This document shows positions 1-7,587 of a stretch of 12,306 nucleotides of DNA, in pieces. Within the stretch, counting starts at the first letter, position 1. Every line of letters begins with the position of its first letter. Source of the DNA: an uncultured Gloeocapsa sp. (lineage in GTDB: Bacteria; Cyanobacteriota; Cyanobacteriia; Cyanobacteriales; Gloeocapsaceae); assembly GCA_937930495.1 (NCBI GenBank), contig CALGKL010000134.1, positions 1 through 12,306 on the forward strand, read 5' to 3'. Position numbers and translations under genes: made by a program. Below the pieces are notes generated by a model. The model was not told the origin of the DNA and ran no database searches. It saw only the letters and a program-made list of their open reading frames with translations.

Positions 1-117
1 CCAGATATGGAGTGTGGAGATATGACCATGACGGAGGGATTTTTCTCGTCTTGCGTGGGCGGAGATTTGTTTAATGGGGAGGTCGATTTCGATTAATCTT
101 TTGGGATAGGCTGACAT
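1..117 (-). CDS. DUF1156-domain DNA methylase, N-terminal fragment (gene runs off the left edge)
   Basis: The frame opens with ATG at 115-117 and stays open for 39 codons to the window edge. The visible peptide begins [16 protein letters not shown] and continues with a Ser-Ala-His-Ala-Arg-Arg-Glu-Lys stretch, then Arg-His-Gly-His and a final Leu-His-Ile-Trp. This is the conserved opening of DUF1156 proteins (COG1743-type predicted adenine-specific DNA methylases); in the family it leads into a tryptophan- and arginine-rich segment and then the methylase domain. The catalytic motifs are off the window, so methylase activity is inferred from the family. The start lies 12 bases after the helicase stop codon, so the two genes are almost certainly co-transcribed. 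No clear Shine-Dalgarno sequence precedes the ATG. In defence loci such methylases are thought to mark host DNA. Confidence 0.72.
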   Translation of the reverse strand, partial: MSAYPKRLIEIDLPIKQISAHARREKSLRHGHISTLHIW

Positions 118-129
118 AGGGTTTTTAGA

Positions 130-3100
130 CTAAGGGGTTTGGGATTCGAGTCTTTTTTGGATTATCTGTTGAAAATCGATTTGATAATGTTCAACCTTAG
201 AGATTGGTTGCCAACCTAGTTTGACAGGGTCGTTGAGACAGTGTATTTCTGGGTTGGTTGTACAATTAAATACCACGTAAAGCCAATAGTCATGTTTGAG
301 ACGTTGTGCTGTTTTGTATTCATTTGTAGTTAAGGCGATATCTCCGACAGTAGCTCTCCCTTTAACCTCGATAAATCTGACATTGGTAGCGGTTTGGGGG
401 TCTTCTGGGTGTGGTAAGCGGGAGATTAGATCAAAACCGCGATTTTCTCTTTCTACACTTTCTACTCTCCAACCCCTGCTTTCTTCGTATTTAATCACCG
501 CTTCTATGGCTATTTTCTCTATCTCTTCATTACTGATTATTTCAGCTAAGGGGGAAATATGGCGATCGGGGTGCGGTAATACCCATGCTCTACCGTAATG
601 ACGGATATCGGCGATCGCCAAGGTTTGTTCTTGTTTTAATTCTTGTAGACGAGTATCGAGACGATGATTTAACTCGGAGAGTCGATCCTCTGCTTGTTTG
701 ATTCTACCATCTAGTCCTGGTTCGGTTGAGCCTGATTCTTTTTTTTGGACTAGATCAGCTAATTTACAATTTTCTCGATCGATAATGGTGTTGAGGCTAA
801 TCTGGATGTGTCTGGTGATGGTCTTAACTTCCTTGAGTTTTTCTGCTTTTACCTCTTCTAACAGTGGTTGTAAAGCTTCTGTGATTAGTTTATGTTCTAA
901 TTGTTGTTTGGTTGGTAAATTACTGGTGTCTAGGGGTTGTCTCTCCCCGGTTATGGGAATCAAGTCTAAAAATATCGTTGGTTGTCTAACGGTAATATTG
1001 CCGTTTAAATCGCTTTCTGTGACAAAAAGCTTCTGATGAAGAACATTACCCCGTCCATCCACAATACTACCAGTAAAAACATCAAGCATCACCGGTGCGG
1101 AACGATATAAATCGTAAAATATAGCACCTGCTCTCAAATGATTTTGGGATTCTTGGTCGATCGCCTTTCTCACGGTCTCAAACAGGGGATGACCAGGGGT
1201 TACCCATTCTAGGGTAGGATTCTCTTGGAGAAGGTCTTTGTTAAAGACTACCTGTTTATATTCCCTCCCGAGTTTACCGAAATTGTTCTCTAATTGATCG
1301 CCGATGGACCAAAGAGTGCGGGGAATCTTGCCAATCTGAAATATATGGGAATTTTTACGAATTGCTTTGGGATAAATACCCACCAGGGGTGCTGCAGCTA
1401 GGAAAAATTCTTCGATGCTTTCGGTTGTAAGTTTAGACTCTTTCATCTCGACATTTTGACCAAGCTGTTTGATCAAATTGCAGTCACGTTTAGCTAATCC
1501 TTCTAAAGCGGAATTAGTAATTCGTCGAAAATGTTCGATATCAACGGATTGGACAATGCGAGCGACAATGTCTTGTTCGGTTAAGCTTCTGGTGTACATA
1601 TCTCGCAGCATTTTCTCTAATTGATTAGAAGGAAAGATATCCCCGAGAACATTAAAGACTTTACCGGTTTTTTCCGGGTCTAAATCTGCTTCGATATTTC
1701 TAATCCGCTCGAATAGCTTTTCTAATACTCTCCCTTCACGAGTATTCTCAGCGACAAAATTAAAGATTAAACAGTCCTTTTCTTGACCATAGCGGTGGAT
1801 TCTTCCCATTCTTTGCTCTAGACGAATCGGATTCCAGGGAATATCATAGTTAATCATCAACCAGCAAAACTGCAGATTTATCCCCTCTCCTGCTGCTTCT
1901 GTGGCTACTAAGACTTGACAATCTTCTCTAAATTCTTTTTCGGCGTAAATCCTGGTTCCAGGGGTGTCCCTATCCCCAATTTGCATCCCTCCGTGGATTT
2001 GGGTAACCTTTAAACCCCAATCCCTTAATTTACCCACTAGGTAGTCGAGGGTATCTTTATGTTCGGTAAAAATCAGTAATTTGGTGTTTGGGTTTTGAAA
2101 AATACCTTCTTGAGTGATTATTTTTTTTAATTCGACTAATTTTGTTTCAATTTCTCGTTTTTCTAGTTCTAAAGCCATACGAATTAAGCCTTGGAGTTGG
2201 CTAATTTCTTTTTGCAAGTCTTGGGGATTGATGAAAACAACCACATTTTCTAAATCACTGATAATCTTTTCCTGTTCGGCTTCGGTCATTTCTTCGAAGT
2301 CTTTGGGTAATTTTTTGATTATTTCCTCTTGGCGATAGACTTCGGGGTTTTCTAATATCTTCTCCCGTTTGTTTTTCATTCGTTCTAGGGAACGACGTAC
2401 GGCATAAATACTGGAAGCGAAGCGACGCTGGAGCATTGCCATGGTAAAGCCTAATACTTTGCCTTTAATTTGGTCTTTTTGAAGGGCTTGGATTGATTGC
2501 TCTTCGACGTAATCGGTTAACTCGTTGTAGAGAGCAAATTCCTCTTGATCGATTTGAAAAGGGATTGTCTTGACTCGACGATTGGTGAATAATTTTTTTA
2601 CCTCTCCTGTTTGCGGATCCGGGAAAGTCATTAAAGCTTCCTTGGTTCGACGGAGATAAAAGGGTGCTTCGTTGCGTCTTATTGCTTCTTCTAGGCTTTT
2701 GACGTCGCCATAAACGTCTTTATCTAAAAGTTCTAGGAATAAACAGAAATTTTGGGGGTCGCCTTTATGGGGTGTAGCGGTCATCAAAAGGTAGTGGTCG
2801 GTCATTTCTGAGAGTTTTTCCCCTAATTCGTAGGCGAGGGTTTTTTTGTTTTTAGAGGCACTCATTTTGTGGGCTTCATCGACGATAATTAAATCCCAAT
2901 GGGATCTCAGCAGACTTTCTTTGGCATCGTCCTTCACCGCTACCCAAGAAATGGAGGTAACAACTTGATTTTTATCTTGCCAAGGGTTTTGACCGTAATT
3001 AGCTCTTAAGATATCGCCTTTAATGACTTCAAAGTTTTCTCGAAATTTATCTTTCATTTCTCTTTGCCATTGAAAGGTGAGGTTAGCGGGAGAGAGAATG

Positions 3101-3564
3101 AGCACACGACGAACTAAACCTCTAATTTTTAATTCTTTGAGGAGGAGTCCCGCCATAATCGTTTTTCCTGCTCCTGGATCATCAGCAAGGAGAAAGCGGA
3201 TTCTCGGTAGTTTGAGAAAATATTCGTATACCGCCTCTAGTTGATGGGGAAGAGGGTCAACCCGTGACATAGCCAGGGAAAAATAGGGGTCGTATTCATG
3301 GGCTAAACTCCAACTCATCGCTTCAACTCCGAGACGGAATAGTCCAGGGTCTCCGTTAAAAGGCTCTGTATCGGGTTCTATTTGTAATTGCTTGATTTGC
3401 TCACTGGTTAAAATGAGATCATAAACTTGGTTGGTATTTAACCCTCTACCTATTAACTTACAACTATTGTCACTAATTGATTTGACGATGATTATGGCAA
3501 CAGGTTCTGGAAAAAAAGGACCTCTGACGATTCGGTCTGGTTTAAGCTGTGTTGGATCTAGCAT
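130..3564 (-). CDS. SNF2-family helicase with C-terminal DUF3883 domain; candidate anti-phage defence protein (DrmD-like)
   Basis: A predicted 1144-residue ATP-dependent nucleic-acid translocase. Numbered from the ATG at 3564, it shows a PHQ motif near 106, a Walker A loop DDPGAGKT at 128-135, the DEAH box at 229-232 and motif III MTATP at 261-265. The second RecA-like lobe has TEAAGEGINLQ at 555-565 and QRMGRIHRYGQ at 584-594. A charged, probably coiled-coil stretch spans about 950-988. The C-terminal DUF3883 region holds GFDL at 1043-1046 and EVKGR from 1066, a D...ExK arrangement resembling restriction-type nuclease folds. A TTG at 3657 would add 31 residues, but it lies inside a consensus -10 box and those residues look non-conserved, so the ATG is preferred. 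The gene is followed 12 bases later by a DUF1156 methylase. That order matches drmD-drmMI of class 1 DISARM or a DUF1156/DUF499 cluster; the rest of the cassette is not visible. The helicase call is firm and the defence role is inferred. Confidence 0.88.
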   Translation of the reverse strand: MLDPTQLKPDRIVRGPFFPEPVAIIIVKSISDNSCKLIGRGLNTNQVYDLILTSEQIKQLQIEPDTEPFNGDPGLFRLGVEAMSWSLAHEYDPYFSLAMSRVDPLPHQLEAVYEYFLKLPRIRFLLADDPGAGKTIMAGLLLKELKIRGLVRRVLILSPANLTFQWQREMKDKFRENFEVIKGDILRANYGQNPWQDKNQVVTSISWVAVKDDAKESLLRSHWDLIIVDEAHKMSASKNKKTLAYELGEKLSEMTDHYLLMTATPHKGDPQNFCLFLELLDKDVYGDVKSLEEAIRRNEAPFYLRRTKEALMTFPDPQTGEVKKLFTNRRVKTIPFQIDQEEFALYNELTDYVEEQSIQALQKDQIKGKVLGFTMAMLQRRFASSIYAVRRSLERMKNKREKILENPEVYRQEEIIKKLPKDFEEMTEAEQEKIISDLENVVVFINPQDLQKEISQLQGLIRMALELEKREIETKLVELKKIITQEGIFQNPNTKLLIFTEHKDTLDYLVGKLRDWGLKVTQIHGGMQIGDRDTPGTRIYAEKEFREDCQVLVATEAAGEGINLQFCWLMINYDIPWNPIRLEQRMGRIHRYGQEKDCLIFNFVAENTREGRVLEKLFERIRNIEADLDPEKTGKVFNVLGDIFPSNQLEKMLRDMYTRSLTEQDIVARIVQSVDIEHFRRITNSALEGLAKRDCNLIKQLGQNVEMKESKLTTESIEEFFLAAAPLVGIYPKAIRKNSHIFQIGKIPRTLWSIGDQLENNFGKLGREYKQVVFNKDLLQENPTLEWVTPGHPLFETVRKAIDQESQNHLRAGAIFYDLYRSAPVMLDVFTGSIVDGRGNVLHQKLFVTESDLNGNITVRQPTIFLDLIPITGERQPLDTSNLPTKQQLEHKLITEALQPLLEEVKAEKLKEVKTITRHIQISLNTIIDRENCKLADLVQKKESGSTEPGLDGRIKQAEDRLSELNHRLDTRLQELKQEQTLAIADIRHYGRAWVLPHPDRHISPLAEIISNEEIEKIAIEAVIKYEESRGWRVESVERENRGFDLISRLPHPEDPQTATNVRFIEVKGRATVGDIALTTNEYKTAQRLKHDYWLYVVFNCTTNPEIHCLNDPVKLGWQPISKVEHYQIDFQQIIQKRLESQTP

Positions 3565-3639
3565 TGTTTGATTTTCCGCTCTTTTGGTCAAGGAGTGAGA
3601 TGTTCCTAGTGAAGCAAGGGTTAGGGAAATATCTAATCT

Positions 3640-3662
3640 CCCATTATTATAATACAAATGGG
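3640..3662 (-). promoter_or_regulatory. Putative promoter and operator of the helicase gene
   Basis: Read on the minus strand, a perfect -10 hexamer TATAAT lies at 3651-3646. It sits in the 11-base loop of an inverted repeat whose arms are CCCATT (3662-3657) and AATGGG (3645-3640). No good -35 box is found 16-18 bases upstream. A start site about seven bases downstream of the -10 would give a leader of roughly 75 bases before the ATG at 3564. The palindrome around the -10 could be an operator, or the pairing could be chance in AT-rich DNA. Confidence 0.4.
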
Positions 3663-3680
3663 CCAGAAGGATACAGTATT

Positions 3681-6362
3681 TTAAAGGGTTTTTAACAGGG
3701 TTAATCCTTCCTCTCGATTAGAGATTTCACCATCAAGGGTAGCTTGGAGTAAGCGAGTAAGAATTTGTTTGTATTGTGGTCCGGGTTTGTAACCAAGGAG
3801 TTTTAAATCATGACCATTGAGGAGTGGTTTGACGTGAGCTAGGTGAGTAAGATAATGCCAAATTTTGCGTCGTTTGGGATAGTTAGTCTTAATCGCTACT
3901 AGGAGTAAACTGATCCAATCGTAAGGTTGTAAAAGATGATAAATCTGACTAGGAAGTTGGACAAGCTCGAGCTCGGTAGTGAGATGTTCTAAGAGTTGGG
4001 GTAACCTTTTGAGGCGATCGATACTATCTTTGGGAAGTTGTAAACTTTCCGCTAGGGGAATCGTCTTTTGAATGGGTAAGGAAGCAATGAGGATCTCTAG
4101 ACGGACTAACCAATGATTGCTTTTTTCCTCTGGAGTGATGAGGCGTAACCAGCGATCGCCGTAACGCAGTTGCCACCACAAAACCTGATTTAATTCTAAA
4201 GCTGGATCGAGACAGCGCAAAGCTTGTAAATGGTCTAATAATTTGAGTGCTTTTTGCCAATAACCAGCCGAGAGGATATATTTTAATTCTGCTTTGAGTC
4301 TAGTTGTCAAAGCTGGAGCTAGTCTATTTTCTCGACGTAACCTTTCATACACCCCACTGGCGATCGCGTATCTGATATAACCTTCGGTTTGTTCTTCAAT
4401 GGTAAAATTGAGCTTGACGGCAAAACGGACGGCGCGATAGATCCGGGTAGGATCTTCGATAAAACTGTTGGCGTGGAGTACCCTAATTTGACGAGATTGT
4501 AGGTCGAGATAACCTCCAAAAAAATCTAGCAATTCTCCCAATTTAGGGTTGGTCAGACGTATGGCCAAAGCATTGATCGTAAAATCTCTTCGGTAGAGGT
4601 CTTGACGAATGGAACTAGCTTCCACTTCCGGATTAGCCGCCGGATAGGGATAAAATTCTGTTCTCGCGGTGGCTATATCCATACACAGGGAGCCAAATTC
4701 AGGGTCCTGGTGCCAAGTTAAGGCAGCGGTTTGAAACTCCCCATGGATGGATAGACTAGCGTTGGGGTAAATGGTTTTAATGTGGTTAGCTAATTCTACC
4801 CCTGCACCGGGATCGGCGCTTTTATGGAAACCATCTACTACTAAATCTAGATCTTGGAGTAGAAGAGTTTGTCCTTGTTTAGCTAGGAGTAGGTCTCGTA
4901 CCGCACCGCCAACTAGGTATAAATGCCAACCTCGCTCCTGAGCAGCGGTGGCGATCGCTTGTAATAGTTGCCAAAAAGAGGGAGGTAAAAGTTGTTGTAA
5001 AGAGGGTAATAAACAGGAAATTAGGGCTATTTTGCGGCGATCTTTTTCCTGGCCATTATTTTGGTGTAATTGTCTCAAGACGTCGGTACGGGTGACTATC
5101 CCGATCAAATTGCCCGACTCTAACACGGGAAGACGTCCTATGTCGTAGGTGACCATTAACCCTTCTATTTCCTGGAGGGGGGTTTCTGGGGTGATGGTTT
5201 TGAGATTGCGGGTCATATACCCTTTGACGGGAGCGTGACTAAAACCGTGATGTAAGGCTAAATCTAAATCTCGTCGGGAGATAATCCCTACTAATTGTCC
5301 TGTGCTATCGACTACGAATAAACCGGAATGTCCATAACGGAAGAGGATGCGTTCAGCTTGTTCAATCGTTGTTTCTGGGAGAATCGTGCGTACTGGTGAG
5401 GACATGATTTCTCTAGCGGTGACCGGAGAGGGGATTTGTCTGGTGAATTCTTCCCTGATTTTGCTTAAGGTTTTCTCTGGGTCAAGACAACGCATACTTA
5501 CAGAAGCGGCGCTACTGTGTCCTCCTCCTCCATAAGGGCTGAATAATTGGGCTAGATTGGTTTGGGGAATCCGCGATCGCCCGATGATGGTTAAATAGGG
5601 TTCTTGACTTTTTTGATAATAATGGGCGACAAACAGAGCGTCTATTTCTACTAGTTCTAATAGTCTTTCTGTTAAACTCGATAAACCCGGGACGAATTTA
5701 CTCGTCTCTAATAATACCCACCCGAGTTGATATCCCTGTGTTTCTTCTGTTTTGATTTTGGCGATCGCTTCGGCTAGCAGTTTTTGCAGTTGGGGTGATA
5801 AACTCGGATCTACGTATTCTGAGACAATTTTGACATTAGCTCCCTGACTCATCAACCAGGCTAAGGCTTGAGCGTCTCTGGCTGTGCTTTGTTCAAAGGT
5901 TAAAGAGCCTGTATCTACGTGGATTCCTAGAGCCATTACCGTTGCCGCAAATTGATTGGGGGTAATCCCCGCTCTTTGTAATTTCTCTACTACTAAAGTA
6001 GTCGTCGCCCCCACTGGTTCTATATATCTTTCTGTGAAGGGAATATCCGTCTCTTGTTTGTAGCAATGATGATCGTAGATGATTATTTGTGTTAATTGTG
6101 CTTGGGTTAGCCATTCTTTAGCCTTGCCTAGGCGATCGCTTTGTTGCGTATCTACTATAATTAAAGAACGAATTAACTTTGGGTTGACGCTACGTCGTTC
6201 GAGTAAGGGAAATTCATCCCGATACAAAGCTAAAAAATTGCTGACTCCTGGATGTGCTCCTCCGGTTAAGACTATTCTGGCGCCGTGATAGAGCAAACTC
6301 AGCCCTACCCCAGCGCCGAGAGCGTCAAAATCTGCCGTTTGATGGCATAAAATTAAGTCCAT
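3681..6362 (-). CDS. DHH phosphoesterase - CBS - tRNA nucleotidyltransferase (CCA-, CC- or A-adding) fusion protein
   Basis: An 893-residue multidomain protein. Residues 1-310 form a DHH/DHHA1 phosphoesterase: H7, D11 and D13 in motif I, D71, the DHH triad at 97-99, D150, and the glycine-rich [10 protein letters not shown] at 278-287. Two CBS domains follow at about 316-370 and 380-433; these usually bind adenine nucleotides. The C-terminal half is a class II nucleotidyltransferase: LVGGAVRD at 483-490, the metal-binding DLD at 504-506, [10 protein letters not shown] at 591-600 and [13 protein letters not shown] at 636-648. All catalytic residues that can be located are present. The family repairs or adds the tRNA 3' CCA end; in some lineages, including Synechocystis, CC and A addition are split between two related enzymes, and sequence alone does not say which this is. 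The often-used label poly(A) polymerase is less likely. ATG at 6362 is chosen over a TTG two codons upstream. The gene carries six HIP1 octamers and is divergent from psbZ. Confidence 0.9.
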   Translation of the reverse strand: MDLILCHQTADFDALGAGVGLSLLYHGARIVLTGGAHPGVSNFLALYRDEFPLLERRSVNPKLIRSLIIVDTQQSDRLGKAKEWLTQAQLTQIIIYDHHCYKQETDIPFTERYIEPVGATTTLVVEKLQRAGITPNQFAATVMALGIHVDTGSLTFEQSTARDAQALAWLMSQGANVKIVSEYVDPSLSPQLQKLLAEAIAKIKTEETQGYQLGWVLLETSKFVPGLSSLTERLLELVEIDALFVAHYYQKSQEPYLTIIGRSRIPQTNLAQLFSPYGGGGHSSAASVSMRCLDPEKTLSKIREEFTRQIPSPVTAREIMSSPVRTILPETTIEQAERILFRYGHSGLFVVDSTGQLVGIISRRDLDLALHHGFSHAPVKGYMTRNLKTITPETPLQEIEGLMVTYDIGRLPVLESGNLIGIVTRTDVLRQLHQNNGQEKDRRKIALISCLLPSLQQLLPPSFWQLLQAIATAAQERGWHLYLVGGAVRDLLLAKQGQTLLLQDLDLVVDGFHKSADPGAGVELANHIKTIYPNASLSIHGEFQTAALTWHQDPEFGSLCMDIATARTEFYPYPAANPEVEASSIRQDLYRRDFTINALAIRLTNPKLGELLDFFGGYLDLQSRQIRVLHANSFIEDPTRIYRAVRFAVKLNFTIEEQTEGYIRYAIASGVYERLRRENRLAPALTTRLKAELKYILSAGYWQKALKLLDHLQALRCLDPALELNQVLWWQLRYGDRWLRLITPEEKSNHWLVRLEILIASLPIQKTIPLAESLQLPKDSIDRLKRLPQLLEHLTTELELVQLPSQIYHLLQPYDWISLLLVAIKTNYPKRRKIWHYLTHLAHVKPLLNGHDLKLLGYKPGPQYKQILTRLLQATLDGEISNREEGLTLLKTL

Positions 6363-6496
6363 CCACAAATAATTTACGAGCCGTTGACTCCTAAAATAGT
6401 ATCATAACTAAAGTCATGATTGTGTGGAGCAAGTCGTCTAGGTTTGTAACTGATGACCTTGTTAACTAAAAGTTTCTGTTTCAGGAGAAGTTCAAA
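6363..6496. promoter_or_regulatory. Divergent intergenic region between the CBS/nucleotidyltransferase gene and psbZ
   Basis: These 134 bases must hold promoters for both flanking genes. For the minus-strand gene, TATGAT (6406-6401) is a plausible -10 box, but the best -35 (TTGCTC) is about 20 bases away. On the plus strand TTGACT (6384-6389) resembles a -35 but has no good -10 at the right distance. The psbZ promoter could not be placed. No hairpin or coding sequence was seen. Confidence 0.35.
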
Positions 6497-6685
6497 ATGC
6501 AAATTTTATTTCAAATTACCCTTGCTGTTTTAGTATTATTCTCTTTTGTGATGGTTATTGGTGTTCCTGTAGCTTATGCTACCCCCCAATATTGGTCTCA
6601 AGCTAAACCTTTACTCTTTGTTGGCTCTGGTATTTGGCTAGTTTTAGTCATTTTAGTGGCTATTTTAAACTTCTTTGTGATTTAA
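6497..6685 (+). CDS. psbZ: Photosystem II protein Z (PsbZ, Ycf9)
   Basis: A 62-residue thylakoid membrane protein of photosystem II. It has two hydrophobic helices, at about residues 4-24 and 40-60. They are joined by a short polar loop containing the family's VPVAYATPQ sequence and an SQAKPLL segment. The protein ends in LNFFVI, as PsbZ/Ycf9 proteins do, and its length matches the family. In the family PsbZ lies at the edge of the photosystem II core, near CP43, and stabilises its interaction with peripheral subunits. A good Shine-Dalgarno sequence AGGAGA lies at 6483-6488, eight bases before the ATG. ribH follows after 75 bases on the same strand, an arrangement also recalled from Synechocystis, so co-transcription is plausible. 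Confidence 0.96.
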   Translation: MQILFQITLAVLVLFSFVMVIGVPVAYATPQYWSQAKPLLFVGSGIWLVLVILVAILNFFVI

Positions 6686-6760
6686 CTTTTTGGCTTTGGC
6701 GGTATTTCTTCCTGGTTATCTTGGGAAGAGATACTATATTCTTTTACTACTTGATTAACT
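6686..6760 (+). promoter_or_regulatory. psbZ-ribH spacer with weak hairpin and possible ribH promoter
   Basis: TCTTCC (6707-6712) and GGAAGA (6724-6729) can pair as a six-base stem with an 11-base loop, followed by an AT-rich run ending in CTTTT. TATATT at 6735-6740 is a possible -10 box for ribH, but no convincing -35 precedes it. The stem could partly terminate psbZ transcription. No Shine-Dalgarno sequence is seen before the ribH ATG. Confidence 0.25.
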
Positions 6761-7315
6761 ATGACTGTTTTTGAGGGAACTTTTGCTCAAGATTCATCTT
6801 TGTTTCGCTTCGCCATTATTATCGCTCGTTTCAATGATTTAGTCAGCGAAAAACTCTTATCGGGATGTCAGGATTGTCTGAAACGACACGGGATTGATGT
6901 TAGCCCTGAAAGTAACCAAGTCGATTATATCTGGGTTCCTGGTAGTTTCGAAGTCTCGGTGGTAGCCCGTCAGTTGGCTTTTTCCCGTCGTTATGACGCT
7001 ATTATCTGTTTAGGAGCAATTATCAAGGGACAAACCCCCCATTTTGATTACGTTGCTAGTGAAGCGGCTAAAGGGATCGCCGCGGCTAGTTTTCAAAGTG
7101 GCGTACCCGTTATTTTTGGCATTTTAACCACCGATACCCTTCAACAGGCTTTAGAAAGAGCCGGAATCAAAAGTAATCACGGTTGGCATTATGCTCTCAA
7201 TGCTCTGGAAATGGCTAGTTTAATGCGTAAACTCAATAGTTGCTCAGATAATACCTATCCCGGCAATAATCTCTTAACCGCAGAAACTATTAAAAATTTG
7301 GACAAAAACCCTTGA
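6761..7315 (+). CDS. ribH: 6,7-dimethyl-8-ribityllumazine synthase
   Basis: This cytoplasmic enzyme makes lumazine, the penultimate step of riboflavin (FMN/FAD) synthesis, by joining 5-amino-6-ribitylaminouracil to 3,4-dihydroxy-2-butanone 4-phosphate. Visible family motifs are ARFN at 22-25 (the aromatic residue stacks on the substrate), PGSFEV at 60-65, [14 protein letters not shown] at 85-98 with the proposed catalytic His94, and FGILTTDT at 119-126. The usual phosphate-site sequence GNKG reads SNHG here, a variant I associate with cyanobacterial members. At 184 residues it is longer than the typical 155-160; the extra part is a C-terminal tail after about residue 160 with no recognised function. 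The stop codon TGA lies inside the -35 box of the downstream tRNA-Gly promoter. Confidence 0.96.
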   Translation: MTVFEGTFAQDSSLFRFAIIIARFNDLVSEKLLSGCQDCLKRHGIDVSPESNQVDYIWVPGSFEVSVVARQLAFSRRYDAIICLGAIIKGQTPHFDYVASEAAKGIAAASFQSGVPVIFGILTTDTLQQALERAGIKSNHGWHYALNALEMASLMRKLNSCSDNTYPGNNLLTAETIKNLDKNP

Positions 7316-7341
7316 CAAAAAAAATTTTTTCAAGTTATACT
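7312..7341 (+). promoter_or_regulatory. Near-consensus promoter of tRNA-Gly
   Basis: A perfect -35 box TTGACA at 7312-7317 is followed, after 18 bases, by TATACT at 7336-7341 (five of six consensus bases); the overlapping TTATAC gives a 17-base spacer. The spacer begins with an A-run followed by a T-run. Transcription would begin near 7348, about 12 bases before the tRNA. The -35 box contains the TGA stop of ribH. Confidence 0.8.
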
Positions 7342-7359
7342 GAGATAGTTATTTAAATT

Positions 7360-7431
7360 GCGGGTATAGCTCAGCGGTAGAGCGCCACCTTGCCAAGGTG
7401 GATGTCGCGCGTTCGAATCGCGTTACCCGCT
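7360..7431 (+). tRNA. tRNA-Gly, anticodon GCC
   Basis: A complete cloverleaf of 72 bases including the discriminator U. The acceptor arm GCGGGTA pairs with TACCCGC. The D arm is GCTC/GAGC and the anticodon stem CCACC/GGTGG encloses the loop TTGCCAA, giving anticodon GCC. The T arm GCGCG/CGCGT, with one G-U pair, holds the standard TTCGAAT loop. The 3' CCA is not encoded and must be added after transcription. The gene has its own strong promoter and faces a tRNA-Ala gene on the other strand. Confidence 0.97.
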
Positions 7432-7477
7432 TTTGATATTTCAGGGTTTAGATAAGACTTGCTCCGGGGGTGATCCA

Positions 7478-7509
7478 CATGGGGTTTGGGGTAGTAATTA
7501 AACCCTATG
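7478..7509. terminator. Hairpin between two convergent tRNA genes
   Basis: CATGGGGTTT (7478-7487) and AAACCCTATG (7500-7509) pair over ten bases with one G-T wobble, around a 12-base loop. The hairpin begins 46 bases after tRNA-Gly and overlaps the last two bases of tRNA-Ala on the other strand. It could end transcription from either side or guide 3' trimming, but neither strand has a proper U-run after the stem, so it is not a classical intrinsic terminator. Confidence 0.35.
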
Positions 7510-7580
7510 GAGAATAGGGAACTCGAATCCCTGACCTCTGCGGTGCGATCGCAGCGCTCTACCAACTGAGCTAATTCCCC
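7508..7580 (-). tRNA. tRNA-Ala, anticodon CGC
   Basis: A complete 73-base cloverleaf on the minus strand. The acceptor GGGGAAT pairs with ATTCTCC and includes the G3-U70 wobble that identifies alanine tRNAs; the discriminator is A. The D arm is GCTC/GAGC. The anticodon stem CTGCG/CGCAG encloses the loop ATCGCAC with anticodon CGC, reading GCG. The T arm AGGGA/TCCCT holds the loop TTCGAGT. CCA is not encoded. The loop has an unusual A32-C38 combination, and the anticodon arm contains a complete HIP1 octamer at 7545-7552. Confidence 0.96.
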
Positions 7581-7587
7581 TGGTTAA

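Noticed and set aside
296..1036. Plus-strand open frames opposite the helicase gene
   Set aside because: They are antisense shadows of a well-supported coding gene, with no recognisable domain and no ribosome binding site.
3565..3657. N-terminal extension of the helicase from a TTG codon
   Set aside because: The TTG falls inside a consensus -10 sequence, and the 31 extra residues do not resemble the family.
6384..6410. TTGACT and following AT-rich bases as a psbZ promoter
   Set aside because: No hexamer close to TATAAT occurs 15-19 bases after it.
7317..7330. A-run followed by T-run after ribH as an intrinsic terminator
   Set aside because: There is no GC-rich stem, and the stretch is the spacer of a much better tRNA-Gly promoter.
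7371..7565. A 64-codon minus-strand reading frame
   Set aside because: It runs across the tRNA-Gly and tRNA-Ala genes, and its sequence is explained by the tRNA bases; it resembles no protein family.
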